Positions 19,433-27,841 of a DNA stretch of 64,000 nt are shown here, in pieces (position 1 is the first letter of the stretch; each line of letters opens with the position of its first letter). Below the pieces are notes generated by a model. It ran no database searches, was not told the origin of the DNA, and saw nothing but the letters and a program-made list of their open reading frames with translations. Both the position numbers and the translations under genes were made by a program. The DNA is taken from assembly GCF_000167355.1 (NCBI RefSeq), contig NZ_AAEW02000001.1:124001-188000 (forward strand). Reading direction: 5' to 3'. The stretch comes from Desulfuromonas acetoxidans DSM 684. Lineage in GTDB: Bacteria > Desulfobacterota > Desulfuromonadia > Desulfuromonadales > Desulfuromonadaceae.

Positions 19433-21088
19433 ATGCGTTTACGACGGCACCACACTTCGGCTCTTTTTATTGCTCTGACACTGTTGTTAGCCTTCCTTCT
19501 AACCGGTTGTAGCGACGACCATCACCACAGCCCGTACGATCAGGACTACGTCAATGCGCAACGGATTCTCGGCCTGGGTGGCGTTTTCCTATCTTTGCAA
19601 TCCGGTGCAGACCAGGAAGGACTGATTGAAACGGCAACACGTCTTTCCGGAGCTCTGGAAAAACAACCCGACACCTGTGAAGAACAAACGGCCTGGATCA
19701 CGGCCTGCGGTGATTTATTAGAGGCCTATATTGACGCCGGAGCCAATCCTGATGATGCCTTTGTTTTGGAACTGATTCAGCTCAGAGATGAACTGATCGG
19801 GCAATTAGGAGGCTCAGCCCAATCCTTGTGCGACAAAGTACAAATGGCGCGCATGGCTGCCGTGAGCCGAGTTTATCAAGGCATTGCCTATGATCCGGAC
19901 CGTAAAGACGAATTAATTACCTTTGCATTACAACTGTTTGGTCCTCCCGGTGACCCGGCCTCTTGGAGTATCGAGGTGGAGGCCGCGCGCCTGGCATCAA
20001 TGGAAGCGGTTTTCTCAGCACAGGCCCGCAATCCTGAAGCATCGGATTCGATCCTTGAAGCGGTGTCAGCCCTGGCTGGCGACGTCAGCTATGACCAGCC
20101 GATCGAAGAGCCAACGCTCCTTGCTGCTCGCATGGCCTCTTTGAGCGGCGTGTATTACGGCATCGGCCGCATTCCCGATCTCAAGGAGGATCTTGTCGCA
20201 ACCGCCTTGGCCCTGACCGGTCCCACGCCGGAGACGGCCGCTTTCCCGGCCAGCGTACAAGCGGCACGCCTGACCTCTTTCTCTACGATCTATGAGGGAC
20301 AAGCGCGCAACCCATCGGCGCTGCCGATCATTCTCGAAGCCGCATCGGAACTCTCCGGTGACGTCACCTATCCGCAAGCCATCACCGACCAGACTGTTCT
20401 CGCTGCACGCATGGCCTCGTTTGACGCACTCTACGCCGGTGTCGCCCGTAATCCCGAGTTAAAAAACGAACTGGTTGCCACAGCATTAGCCTTGACCGGC
20501 CCCACTCCATCGACCAGTACCTTCGGTTCCGCTGTACTGGCCGCACGCCTCGCCTCTTTTGATCAGGTCTATGAAGGTCTGGCGCGCAACCCTGGAACCA
20601 TGTCGCTCATACTGGAAGCAGTCACCTCTCTGGCCGGTACTATCACCTACGACCAAGCTATCACCGATCAAACGGTACTTGCAGCACGCATGGCCTCCTT
20701 CTCAGAACTTTTCTCCGGGATTGCCCGCAATCCGGAGATTTACAACCAACTGTTGAGCACCGCACTGCAACTGACCGGCCCGACCGGCGATCCGGCATCA
20801 TTCAACAACAGCGTACAGGCCGCACGCATGACCGCTCTCGACGGACTGTACGAAGGGCTGTTGAGAAACCAGGTAGTCGTCAATCTGCTGATTGAAGCCA
20901 GTGACGAGCTGATGGGCCCCGTCGGACAACCACTGTGCGAAGACCTGCCATATCAGGTTCAAGGGGCACGTATGGGCACACTGCACAGCCTGTATGAAAA
21001 CCTTTACCACCTGCCGGAAGAGGATAAGGAGACGGTGCTGGGCGTTGTTGAAGATCTGGCCGGAGCCCTGGAGAGTTCAGAGGACTAA
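19433..21088 (+). CDS. Lipoprotein made of about ten 46-residue helical repeats
   Basis: Start chosen at ATG 19433 with GGGAGGGG upstream; 551 residues. The N-terminus is a lipoprotein signal (MRLRRHHTSALFIALTLLLA, then FLLTGC) with the acylated cysteine followed by SDDHHH. From about residue 35 to the end the protein consists of roughly ten units of about 46 residues with the pattern AAR-x-x-S-F-x-x-x-Y-x-G-x-ARNP, then a helix, then ALxLTGPT or LSGDVTY. Two unit types alternate, giving a super-repeat of about 92 residues. I do not recognise a family; an alpha-solenoid-like surface or periplasmic binding protein is the simplest guess. A terminator follows at 21118-21156. Confidence 0.85.
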   Translation: MRLRRHHTSALFIALTLLLAFLLTGCSDDHHHSPYDQDYVNAQRILGLGGVFLSLQSGADQEGLIETATRLSGALEKQPDTCEEQTAWITACGDLLEAYIDAGANPDDAFVLELIQLRDELIGQLGGSAQSLCDKVQMARMAAVSRVYQGIAYDPDRKDELITFALQLFGPPGDPASWSIEVEAARLASMEAVFSAQARNPEASDSILEAVSALAGDVSYDQPIEEPTLLAARMASLSGVYYGIGRIPDLKEDLVATALALTGPTPETAAFPASVQAARLTSFSTIYEGQARNPSALPIILEAASELSGDVTYPQAITDQTVLAARMASFDALYAGVARNPELKNELVATALALTGPTPSTSTFGSAVLAARLASFDQVYEGLARNPGTMSLILEAVTSLAGTITYDQAITDQTVLAARMASFSELFSGIARNPEIYNQLLSTALQLTGPTGDPASFNNSVQAARMTALDGLYEGLLRNQVVVNLLIEASDELMGPVGQPLCEDLPYQVQGARMGTLHSLYENLYHLPEEDKETVLGVVEDLAGALESSED

Positions 21089-21117
21089 ACTGCCTCTCGT
21101 TCCATCAAGTCTAAACA

Positions 21118-21156
21118 CAAAGAGGACGTCACCATAAGGAGATGTCCTCTTTTACT
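21118..21156. terminator. Bidirectional terminator between convergent genes
   Basis: AAAGAGGAC and GTCCTCTTTT form a strong inverted repeat around a 17-19 nt loop. A T-run follows the stem on the plus strand and a shorter one on the minus strand. It lies between the stop of the repeat lipoprotein (21088) and that of the convergent GGDEF gene (21185). Confidence 0.75.
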
Positions 21157-21184
21157 TTATACATCCCGCCAGGGCATCGACTCG

Positions 21185-22465
21185 TTACGACTCATGACAG
21201 TCCATACTTGCTTCACAACAACGATTTCGACCATCCGACTTGGCCTGATAAAGCGCTTTGTCCGCTGCGGCCATCACTTTGCCGACATGAATCGGCAAGG
21301 GTGGCACCGTCGCAACTCCGATACTGACCGTGACAGAAACGAGCGTATCATCGTCAATCCGGATCTCGGTCGTTCTTACCTTTTCCAATAACCGCTCAAT
21401 AAGTTCAGCGGTATGATCAGGGCCCGTTTCGGGTAAAATAACCGCGAATTCCTCTCCGCCAATCCGGCCGAGAATATCCGTGGCGCGCAGGCAGCTCGAC
21501 ATGATTTTGCCAAGCTCAACCAGAACGACATCCCCTCCCAGGTGCCCATAGGTATCATTGACCTTTTTGAAATGGTCGATATCGATAATCAGGAATGAAA
21601 ACGGCCGTTGGTAGCGTTCGGCGATTTGAAACAGGCTCTTCGCCTCTTCCATAAATGCCCTGCGACTTTGCAGCCCCGTCACCACATCCGTACTGGCCAA
21701 CTCTTTGAGCTTTTGATTGGCTTCTTCCGCCGCTTTCTTGGCTTGAGCGAGTTTAATTTCCACCTTTTTAATGTCATCAATATCCGTTGCCGTGCCAAAC
21801 CATTTTATAATTTTCCCCGTTTCATCCCGAATCGGGAAAGCACGGCTCAAGTACCAGGTAAAGCGACCATTTGAACGTTTAATCCGATGCTTAATTTCGT
21901 ATGCGGTTCCAGTCTGATACGCCTTTTTCCAGGCTTCGATCGTTTCGTGCTGATCATCCGGATGAACAACAGGAGCCCACGACCAACTACCATCTTCACT
22001 TTGTGTAAACCCTTCAAACTCCTTTCGGCGCTCATTGTAATAATCAACATTCCCCGACGGGTCAGCCGTCCAGACCAGTTGCGGCATGAAATCAGCGATC
22101 TGATGAAAACGCATCTCGCTTTGCTTTAATTGTTCTATGGCCAGTTTGCTTTGAGTCACGTCCTGTCCATAAAAGTTGACGTACCCCTGCTCAACAATCG
22201 GCACTAGCGTTAACGAGTAAAAACGCCTTGAAAAACTCATCTCCAGAGATAAACGGATATTCTCCTGCAGTGACTCTTTGACTTTCTGGAAAATGAACTC
22301 AGGAACCTGCTCTCCAATAGCACAATGCCATGGATTTAATATCTTAAACGCAGCCCTGTTGGCATAAAGCAATTTTCCTTGCTTGCTCACACGCATGACC
22401 GGAAAAGGATTTTCCTCTGGAAACAGGGCAATTTCTCTACATTTTCCGTCGTTATAATCGGCCAT
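21185..22465 (-). CDS. PAS-PAS-GGDEF diguanylate cyclase under riboswitch control
   Basis: Start chosen at ATG 22465 with GGGGTGAG upstream (a GTG at 22492 lacks a site); 426 residues. There are two PAS domains (about 15-115 and 125-245, the second with PAC features such as YEIKHRIKRSNGRFTWYLSR), a short coiled coil and a GGDEF domain (about 260-420). The active site reads RIGGEEF, substrate residues are in HFKKVNDTYGHLGGD, and RATD five residues before GGEEF is an intact inhibitory I-site. It should make c-di-GMP in the cytoplasm; there is no membrane segment. Upstream on the same strand lie a GEMM-type riboswitch (22682-22767) and a terminator (22611-22645), so its expression probably responds to c-di-GMP itself. 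Confidence 0.9.
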   Translation of the reverse strand: MADYNDGKCREIALFPEENPFPVMRVSKQGKLLYANRAAFKILNPWHCAIGEQVPEFIFQKVKESLQENIRLSLEMSFSRRFYSLTLVPIVEQGYVNFYGQDVTQSKLAIEQLKQSEMRFHQIADFMPQLVWTADPSGNVDYYNERRKEFEGFTQSEDGSWSWAPVVHPDDQHETIEAWKKAYQTGTAYEIKHRIKRSNGRFTWYLSRAFPIRDETGKIIKWFGTATDIDDIKKVEIKLAQAKKAAEEANQKLKELASTDVVTGLQSRRAFMEEAKSLFQIAERYQRPFSFLIIDIDHFKKVNDTYGHLGGDVVLVELGKIMSSCLRATDILGRIGGEEFAVILPETGPDHTAELIERLLEKVRTTEIRIDDDTLVSVTVSIGVATVPPLPIHVGKVMAAADKALYQAKSDGRNRCCEASMDCHES

Positions 22466-22610
22466 GCTTTTACTCACCCCATGTTTTCTCACCTATAGAA
22501 CTGGATGGGATCGCGCGACTCGCCCTGTAAAAGGTACAATTTCAGCCGCATCAGGTTTCCTTCTCAGAGAAAACACCCCCCACTCAGAAAAAGCAGTTCA
22601 CCGCCCAAAA

Positions 22611-22645
22611 ACAAAAAGTGCCCTCCTTTACGCGAAGAAGAGCAC
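22611..22645 (-). terminator. Riboswitch expression-platform terminator
   Basis: On the minus strand GTGCTCTT pairs imperfectly with the GGAGGGCAC side around the CTTCGCGTAAA region, followed by TTTTTGTTTTT. It lies between the GEMM aptamer and the GGDEF gene start and so fits a transcription-terminating switch. Confidence 0.75.
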
Positions 22646-22681
22646 CTCTGTAGTCCTTCATTGACAAAGGACGGGAACCAG

Positions 22682-22767
22682 CCTCTTCGGGAACCCGGCG
22701 ATCCTGTCAAACAGGACCCGTGGCTTTGCGTCACCGGATTACTCCGGTTTTGCCTTTATCGGAGAGA
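22682..22767 (-). promoter_or_regulatory. GEMM-I (c-di-GMP-I type) riboswitch aptamer
   Basis: Read on the minus strand, the sequence contains the GEMM core in order: AAGGCAAAACC, GGTGACGCAAAGCCACGGG, a short hairpin TCCTGTTTGACAGGA, and CGCCGGGTTCCC. The outer P1 stem can form between CTCTCCG (22760-22766) and CGAAGAG (22683-22689). The base aligned with Vc2 G20 appears to be G, which favours c-di-GMP over 3',3'-cGAMP, but the alignment was done by eye. A terminator and a diguanylate cyclase gene follow on the same strand. Confidence 0.92.
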
Positions 22768-22990
22768 TATATCTACGTATGTTATGTTCAGTCTAGAAAC
22801 TATAAGAATCTGCTAACCATGCTAGCACAACATCTTACGAAGGCAAATTTTATCTCGGTTTGCCGACAGGAGGCACATGATAAAATTCGTCGCTACGACA
22901 AAGACTTGCTTTAATTGCACCATGCCGAGCATCCCTCGACGAACCATGCTCGAACATTTAACAGCCTCTGAAAGCGAAAGGCGCAGAAGG

Positions 22991-23115
22991 GGAGATTCGC
23001 AAACTACGCCAAACACTTCCTGTATTTGCCTGCGTCGGCTCCCCTTCGCTCGCTGACGCGGCCATCCCTGGCCGCTTTTCTGACATTCAGTCAGCGCTCG
23101 CTACGCTTCGAATCT
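22991..23115. repeat. Intergenic palindromic repeat region
   Basis: GGAGATTCG at about 22993 and CGAATCTCC at about 23107 form an inverted repeat enclosing about 110 bases with further hairpins, e.g. CGGCCATCCCTGGCCG and GCGTC...GACGC. No coding content. The outer repeat resembles the T-arm of the tRNA-Ser next to it, which may be chance. It looks like a degenerate interspersed repeat; I cannot name it. Confidence 0.4.
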
Positions 23116-23130
23116 CCTTACAGCATAATA

Positions 23131-23173
23131 AAAACAAAGGGACGTCGCCCGTTGGGCAACATCCCTTTGTTTA
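23131..23173 (-). terminator. Terminator downstream of tRNA-Ser
   Basis: On the minus strand AAACAAAGGGATGTTGCCC pairs with GGGCGACGTCCCTTTGTTT, leaving a small loop, and is followed by TTTTATTAT. The stem begins five bases past the tRNA CCA end, so it ends the tadA-tRNA transcript. Confidence 0.85.
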
Positions 23174-23177
23174 TTAA

Positions 23178-23265
23178 TGGCGGAGAGGGGGAGATTCGAA
23201 CTCCCGGTCCCTTTCGGGACAATTGATTTCGAGTCAATCACCTTCGGCCGCTCGGACACCTCTCC
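23178..23265 (-). tRNA. tRNA-Ser (anticodon CGA)
   Basis: An 88-nt tRNA read on the minus strand. The acceptor stem is GGAGAGG/CCTCTCC with discriminator G and an encoded CCA end. The anticodon stem ATTGA/TCAAT encloses the loop CTCGAAA, giving anticodon CGA. A long variable arm (TGTCCCGAAAGGGACC) is typical of serine tRNAs, and the T-arm is GGGAGTTCGAATCTCCC. It starts 11 bases after the tadA stop codon. Confidence 0.95.
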
Positions 23266-23276
23266 GTAATCATGAT

Positions 23277-23774
23277 TTACTCGTCCTTTGCGGAGCGCAT
23301 TCTAGCAGCCTTTTTCTTTTGACGCAATTGACGAAAGAAATTGGAGAGAATTTCGCTGCACTCTTCGGCAAGAACCCCTTCGGACACCTCGACACGATGG
23401 TTAAAGCGCTCATCGTCAGCCAGATCAAACACCGAGCCAACGGCACCGACACGGGGATCACGCGCACCAAACACCAGGCGGGGAATCCGCGACAGAATGA
23501 TGCCGCCCATGCACATGATACAGGGCTCGAGAGTGACATAGAGTGTTGCCTCTTCGAGTCGCCAGGAATCAATGCGTTTGGCAGCTTCACGCAGGGCAAT
23601 CAACTCGGCATGGGCGGTGGGATCTTGCCAGGTTTCGCGGCGGTTACCGGCAGCCGCGATCACCTTACCGTTGAGCACGACAACAGCACCGACCGGGACT
23701 TCGCCAAGCTGCTCGGCCTGACGGGCCAAGTCAAGCGCACGACGCATGTAGTGCTCATCCTGGGATTGATTCAC
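23277..23774 (-). CDS. tadA: tRNA-specific adenosine deaminase
   Basis: Start chosen at GTG 23774 with GAAGGAG at good distance; 165 residues. It has the cytidine/tRNA-adenosine deaminase zinc site: HAE (in PTAHAELIAL, catalytic Glu) and PCIMC (in LEPCIMCMGG). Other family marks are VPVGAVVV, the core glycines, and GARDPRVGAVGS followed by FNHRVEVSEGVLAEEC. TadA converts A34 of tRNA-Arg(ACG) to inosine and is essential in most bacteria. The tRNA-Ser gene follows directly on the same strand and may share the transcript. Confidence 0.95.
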   Translation of the reverse strand: MNQSQDEHYMRRALDLARQAEQLGEVPVGAVVVLNGKVIAAAGNRRETWQDPTAHAELIALREAAKRIDSWRLEEATLYVTLEPCIMCMGGIILSRIPRLVFGARDPRVGAVGSVFDLADDERFNHRVEVSEGVLAEECSEILSNFFRQLRQKKKAARMRSAKDE

Positions 23775-23889
23775 GCTAAAAACTCCTTCACCACTCTGTA
23801 TACAGCTGTACAGGCCGGGTTTTGATTGACATCTTGTCAAATAACGTTAACATTTCCCTGCCTTTAACATTAAATGATGGATTGTTACC

Positions 23890-24345
23890 ATGACGTCTTT
23901 ACCTGCGTTAGCGCAAGACAAATTTCGTTTTTTTCGCAACATGCCCAAAGAGGAGATCTCCAGCCTGCTGGAGTTCTGTACTCATCAGCGCGCTGAATCG
24001 GGTGAGACACTGTGGAAAGAGGGGGATGAAGATAATCAGGTCGCATTTATTCTGAAGGGACGCCTCGGCATCAAGAAAATGACCGAGTTTTCCGACCGCT
24101 ATATTATCGTCGGCACGTATGGTCCCGGCTCTGTCGTCGGAGAACTGTGTCTGCTGACAGATAATGTGCGCTCCGTCAGTGCCGAAGCGATCACGGATGT
24201 GGAGCTTCTGTTTCTGTCCAACGACAGATTTGAAGCACTGATTCAGACCAATCCCACATTGGGTCTGAAATTGCTAAAAGGGTTATTTAAGATGACCAGT
24301 AAACGCTTGAGCAAATCCTACGAACGCATTGCCTCAATTTTTTGA
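23890..24345 (+). CDS. Cyclic-nucleotide-binding (CRP-like) domain protein without DNA-binding domain
   Basis: A 151-residue protein that is essentially a single cNMP-binding beta-roll: GETLWKEGDEDNQVAFILKG (about 38-57) and the phosphate-binding cassette GELCLLTDNVRSVSAEA (about 83-99), with the conserved Glu and Arg in place. There is no helix-turn-helix, so it is not a CRP regulator. It ends 26 bases before the start of a Cache-GGDEF protein and is probably co-transcribed with it. It may act as a small sensory partner of that cyclase; this is inference from position. Confidence 0.85.
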   Translation: MTSLPALAQDKFRFFRNMPKEEISSLLEFCTHQRAESGETLWKEGDEDNQVAFILKGRLGIKKMTEFSDRYIIVGTYGPGSVVGELCLLTDNVRSVSAEAITDVELLFLSNDRFEALIQTNPTLGLKLLKGLFKMTSKRLSKSYERIASIF

Positions 24346-24371
24346 CCCACTCCGCGCACGGGACCTCCTGA

Positions 24372-25817
24372 ATGATCAGCAAACGCCGCCTTATTGTCAC
24401 ACTCACCCTGCTTTTGGCTAGTGGCTTTCTCCTCACCAGCCTGGCAAGCTATTATGCTTCGCTGAATTCCCTGCGTGTCCGAATTGACGACAATGAGTTG
24501 CCGTTGACCAGTGACACCATCTATTCAGAAATCCAGCGTGATCTGCTGCAGCCCCTGTTTATCTCATCACTCATGGCCAGTGATACGTTTTTGCGTGAAT
24601 GGGTGACGGAGGGGGAGCAGCACGCCGACAAAGTGGTGCGCTACCTCAATGAGATCAAGCAGCGCTACGGCACTGTTACCAGCTTTTTTGTCTCCGATCA
24701 TACCTATCATTACTACTATGCCGACGGGATTTTGAAAACCGTATCAGCGGATGAACCACGCGATGTGTGGTATTTCCGTGTCCGCGACATGCAGCAAGAT
24801 TACGAAATCAATGTCGACCCGGACATGGCCAACCATGACAGCATGACCATTTTTATCAATTACCGGGTAAAGGATTATCAGGATCAGTTCATCGGCGCCA
24901 CCGGTGTCGGGCTGACTGTTTCTGCGGTCAAAAACCTGATTGAAAATTATCAACAAAATTATCAGCGCACGATCTTCTTTGTCGATCCGCAGGGAGTGCT
25001 GACTCTGGCCGGCAAGGAGTTCCCGACATCGATCACCTCTTTGGCGGATATTGAAGGGCTGTCCGCCCATCGCGATCAGCTGCTCAATGAACAGCAAAAC
25101 ACCCTTGTGTATCAACGCAATGGCGAAACCTTTCACCTCAACACCCGCTACATTAGCGAATTCGGCTGGTACTTGATGGTGGAACAATCGGAAGAACCGA
25201 TGCTGCGCCAGATTCGCCTGACTCTGCTGATAAATGTGGCGATCTGCTTTACAGTGACCTTTATTGTCATCATCCTGACCCAGATGACCATCAACCGTTA
25301 CCAGAAGCGTTTGGAAGAGATGGCTCTGACCGATAAGCTGACGCGCATCGCCAATCGCCAAGCCATTGATCTTCACCTGCAACAACTGTTCAAAGAGCAA
25401 CAACGTCACCAGGTCCCGTTCAGCGTCATTCTGTTCGATCTCGATAATTTTAAACAGATCAACGACACCCATGGCCACATAGCCGGTGACGCGGTGCTGC
25501 AGAACATCGCCAATATCGTGACCACGGAACTTCGCGACTGTGATGTTGTCGGCCGCTGGGGCGGTGAAGAGTTTCTCGTACTACTCAAGCATTGCCAGCT
25601 TGACGACGCCCTGAAACGTGCAGAGTCGATCCGACTGGCTATTCAGTCCTACGCCATCGGCTTTGAGGAGCAAACCTTGTACACGACTGCCAGCTTCGGC
25701 GTGGTGGAATACCGTGATCAGGACGACCACAACACGCTGCTGAAACGGGCCGATCAAGCCCTGTATATCGCCAAGCAGAACGGCAAAAACCGCTGTGAAG
25801 TGATTGCCCAGCTTTAA
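24372..25817 (+). CDS. Membrane diguanylate cyclase with periplasmic Cache domain
   Basis: A 481-residue protein: TM1 at about 7-27, a periplasmic double-Cache-like sensor (about 35-275, with YSEIQRDLLQPLFISSLMAS and the YYADGILKTVSADEPRDVWY region), TM2 at about 285-308, a short linker, and a GGDEF domain (about 320-480). The active site is RWGGEEF, the substrate region is NFKQINDTHGHIAGD, and RDCD gives an intact I-site. It should couple an extracellular small-molecule signal to c-di-GMP synthesis. The TAA stop shares the palindrome TTAA with the convergent LysR gene, a 4-base overlap of stop codons. Confidence 0.92.
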   Translation: MISKRRLIVTLTLLLASGFLLTSLASYYASLNSLRVRIDDNELPLTSDTIYSEIQRDLLQPLFISSLMASDTFLREWVTEGEQHADKVVRYLNEIKQRYGTVTSFFVSDHTYHYYYADGILKTVSADEPRDVWYFRVRDMQQDYEINVDPDMANHDSMTIFINYRVKDYQDQFIGATGVGLTVSAVKNLIENYQQNYQRTIFFVDPQGVLTLAGKEFPTSITSLADIEGLSAHRDQLLNEQQNTLVYQRNGETFHLNTRYISEFGWYLMVEQSEEPMLRQIRLTLLINVAICFTVTFIVIILTQMTINRYQKRLEEMALTDKLTRIANRQAIDLHLQQLFKEQQRHQVPFSVILFDLDNFKQINDTHGHIAGDAVLQNIANIVTTELRDCDVVGRWGGEEFLVLLKHCQLDDALKRAESIRLAIQSYAIGFEEQTLYTTASFGVVEYRDQDDHNTLLKRADQALYIAKQNGKNRCEVIAQL

Positions 25818-26710
25818 CCAAGTGTCGCCACGACAGCTTTGTCAATCGCCTCAATCCAACTCTGCAATAATCTGCCCTGATAACGCCCCGGGCTGATCAG
25901 CACACTGAGCTGACGCGTTAAATCCAAAGGCGTCTTCACAGCAACCAACCACCCCTGTTCCAGTTCAGTTTGTACCGCCAGACGCGACAAGCAACTGACA
26001 CCCAGACCGGCCTGCACCGCTTTTTTTATCGCCTCGGTGTGCCCCAGTTCGACCACCGAGTCCAACTTTTGCACATCCCGACCAAGGGCCGCTTCAAAAA
26101 CTTCCCGTGTTCCGGAACCAATCTCGCGCATCATCCATTGACCGTCAAGCAGGGTTGATCGATCCACGCTGACAGCGGAGCACCACGGATGCTGCGGACC
26201 AACAATCACCACCAACTCATCATCACGCCAGAATCGGCACTCAAGGCGTTCAAGGTGACACGGCCCTTCAATGAGTCCGACATCGAGCTGACCCTCATCA
26301 ACCGCCTGTTCTATCTGCTCGGTATTGCCCACCTGCAACTGAATGGTGGCTTGAGGATAGCGGCGGGTGAAATCCGCCACTAGCAATGGGAGCAGATAGT
26401 TACCGATGGTGGTACTGGCACCGACATGCAGGTGACCACTCGGTTGATCATGCGCGTCTTCAAGCATTCGCCGAAAATTGTCCATATCCTGCACCAGCCC
26501 CACAGCCATGGGCAACAAGCGGCGGCCCTGTTCATTGAGCAACAGTCGACGCCCCTGACGATGAAACAGGGGGCCGCCATGGAGGTTTTCCAGGCTCGAC
26601 AACGCCATGCTGACAGCCGATTGCGTCAACCCCAGAGATTCAGCAACACGGGTGATCTGCCCCTGCTGTGCCACTTGAACAAACACATCGAGCTTCCGCA
26701 AACTGATCAC
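25814..26710 (-). CDS. LysR-family transcriptional regulator (YeiE-like)
   Basis: A 298-residue LysR regulator. The N-terminal winged helix-turn-helix is clear (RKLDVFVQVAQQGQITRVAE, then SLGLTQSAVSMALSSLE, about 5-42), followed by the two-lobed effector-binding domain. It is divergent from the YeiH-type transporter gene with a 126-base AT-rich gap, the same arrangement as yeiE-yeiH in enterobacteria, where YeiE activates yeiH and responds to sulfite. Regulation of the neighbour is therefore likely. Confidence 0.88.
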   Translation of the reverse strand: MISLRKLDVFVQVAQQGQITRVAESLGLTQSAVSMALSSLENLHGGPLFHRQGRRLLLNEQGRRLLPMAVGLVQDMDNFRRMLEDAHDQPSGHLHVGASTTIGNYLLPLLVADFTRRYPQATIQLQVGNTEQIEQAVDEGQLDVGLIEGPCHLERLECRFWRDDELVVIVGPQHPWCSAVSVDRSTLLDGQWMMREIGSGTREVFEAALGRDVQKLDSVVELGHTEAIKKAVQAGLGVSCLSRLAVQTELEQGWLVAVKTPLDLTRQLSVLISPGRYQGRLLQSWIEAIDKAVVATLG

Positions 26711-26836
26711 TATTCACCTCAATTTTTTTGATGATTAATTCAATTTTTATCTATTTTTATTTATACAATAGATTTGCTAGTGTTTTGTCAACACGAAGCT
26801 GATTCAACAGCAAAACACCGTGTCAAGGAGAGCATC
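26711..26836. promoter_or_regulatory. Divergent promoter region of the LysR gene and yeiH
   Basis: A 126-base gap, strongly AT-rich (TTTTTTTGATGATTAATTC and further runs), between two divergent starts. LysR regulators normally bind such a region at T-N11-A type sites; several candidate matches exist and I cannot pick one. AAGGAG at 26825-26830 is the yeiH ribosome-binding site. Confidence 0.5.
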
Positions 26837-27760
26837 ATGAATCCACTTGCCAAACCTGTCTACCTTCTCGCCATCGGCATCTGCCTACTGCCGATGGTCA
26901 GCGCCCCGGTTGCTTTGGCCATCGGCATCATTTACGGGCTAACCTGGCAGCACCCCTGGCCGCAGATCAATGCTGAAGCAAGCCGAAAATTGCTTCAAAC
27001 CGCCGTGGTCGGCTTGGGATTCGGCGTTCCATTGATTGAGGTCTGGCAGGTGGGAAAAGGCTCTTTTTTTTCAACGCTGGCCGGGATTCTCATCACTCTG
27101 GCCATCGGCAGTTTGTTGGGCCGCTGGCTCAAAGTTCCGCACGGCACCAGCCTGCTGGTCTCTTGCGGTACTGCCATCTGCGGCGGAAGCGCCATTGCCG
27201 CCATGTCACCGGTGATCAAAGCTGAAAACGACGAATCAGCTGTGGCCCTGGCCACCGTCTTTACTCTGAATGCCGTTGCGCTGCTGGTATTTCCACTTGT
27301 CGGCCACCTGTTTCACCTGGAACAACATCAGTTCGGCACCTGGGCAGGCATGGCCATTCACGACACCAGCAGTGTCGTCGGTGCTGCAGCCAGCTACGGC
27401 ATTGAGGCACTGGAAACAGCCACCACCGTCAAGCTGACCCGCGCGCTGTGGATTGCGCCTCTGGCTCTCATTGCCGGAATGCTCACCAACTCGGGACAAC
27501 GCGCGAAAATCCCTCTATTTATCGTGTTATTTATCGCAGCAGCGGCGGTTCATTCAGCCCTGCCCAGGTGGGAACCGGCCTGGCATAGCGTAGCCACAGT
27601 GGCCCGCCACGCCTTGGTATTGAGCCTGTTCTTTGTCGGTGCCGGACTCAACCGTAACTTATTGAAAAAGGTGGGAGCCCGCACACTGACTCAAGGCGTG
27701 ACCCTGTGGCTGATCATCAGCACCCTAACACTGGCCGCCGTTCATTATCGACTCATTTGA
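26837..27760 (+). CDS. yeiH: YeiH family putative sulfate/sulfonate export protein
   Basis: Start chosen at ATG 26837 after AAGGAG; 307 residues. The protein is almost all hydrophobic, with about ten predicted TM helices. It carries the UPF0324/YeiH signatures: VVGLGFGVPL, SCGTAICGGSAIAAMSPVI (about 107-125) and AIHDTSSVVGAAASYG (about 175-190). The divergent LysR gene matches the known yeiE-yeiH pairing. Transport of sulfate, sulfite or taurine products is proposed for the family; the direct substrate is not settled. A terminator follows at 27789-27822. Confidence 0.88.
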   Translation: MNPLAKPVYLLAIGICLLPMVSAPVALAIGIIYGLTWQHPWPQINAEASRKLLQTAVVGLGFGVPLIEVWQVGKGSFFSTLAGILITLAIGSLLGRWLKVPHGTSLLVSCGTAICGGSAIAAMSPVIKAENDESAVALATVFTLNAVALLVFPLVGHLFHLEQHQFGTWAGMAIHDTSSVVGAAASYGIEALETATTVKLTRALWIAPLALIAGMLTNSGQRAKIPLFIVLFIAAAAVHSALPRWEPAWHSVATVARHALVLSLFFVGAGLNRNLLKKVGARTLTQGVTLWLIISTLTLAAVHYRLI

Positions 27761-27788
27761 TCAACACGTAACATAAACAGCACCAACG

Positions 27789-27822
27789 AAAAAAGGCCCG
27801 CACAGTGTGCAGGCCTTTTTCG
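27789..27822. terminator. Bidirectional terminator between yeiH and chemoreceptor gene
   Basis: AAAAAGGCCCGCACA and TGTGCAGGCCTTTTT form a near-perfect hairpin with an A-run before and a T-run after, so it can work for both convergent genes. Confidence 0.88.
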
Positions 27823-27841
27823 TTGTTCAGCAGGGATAATC

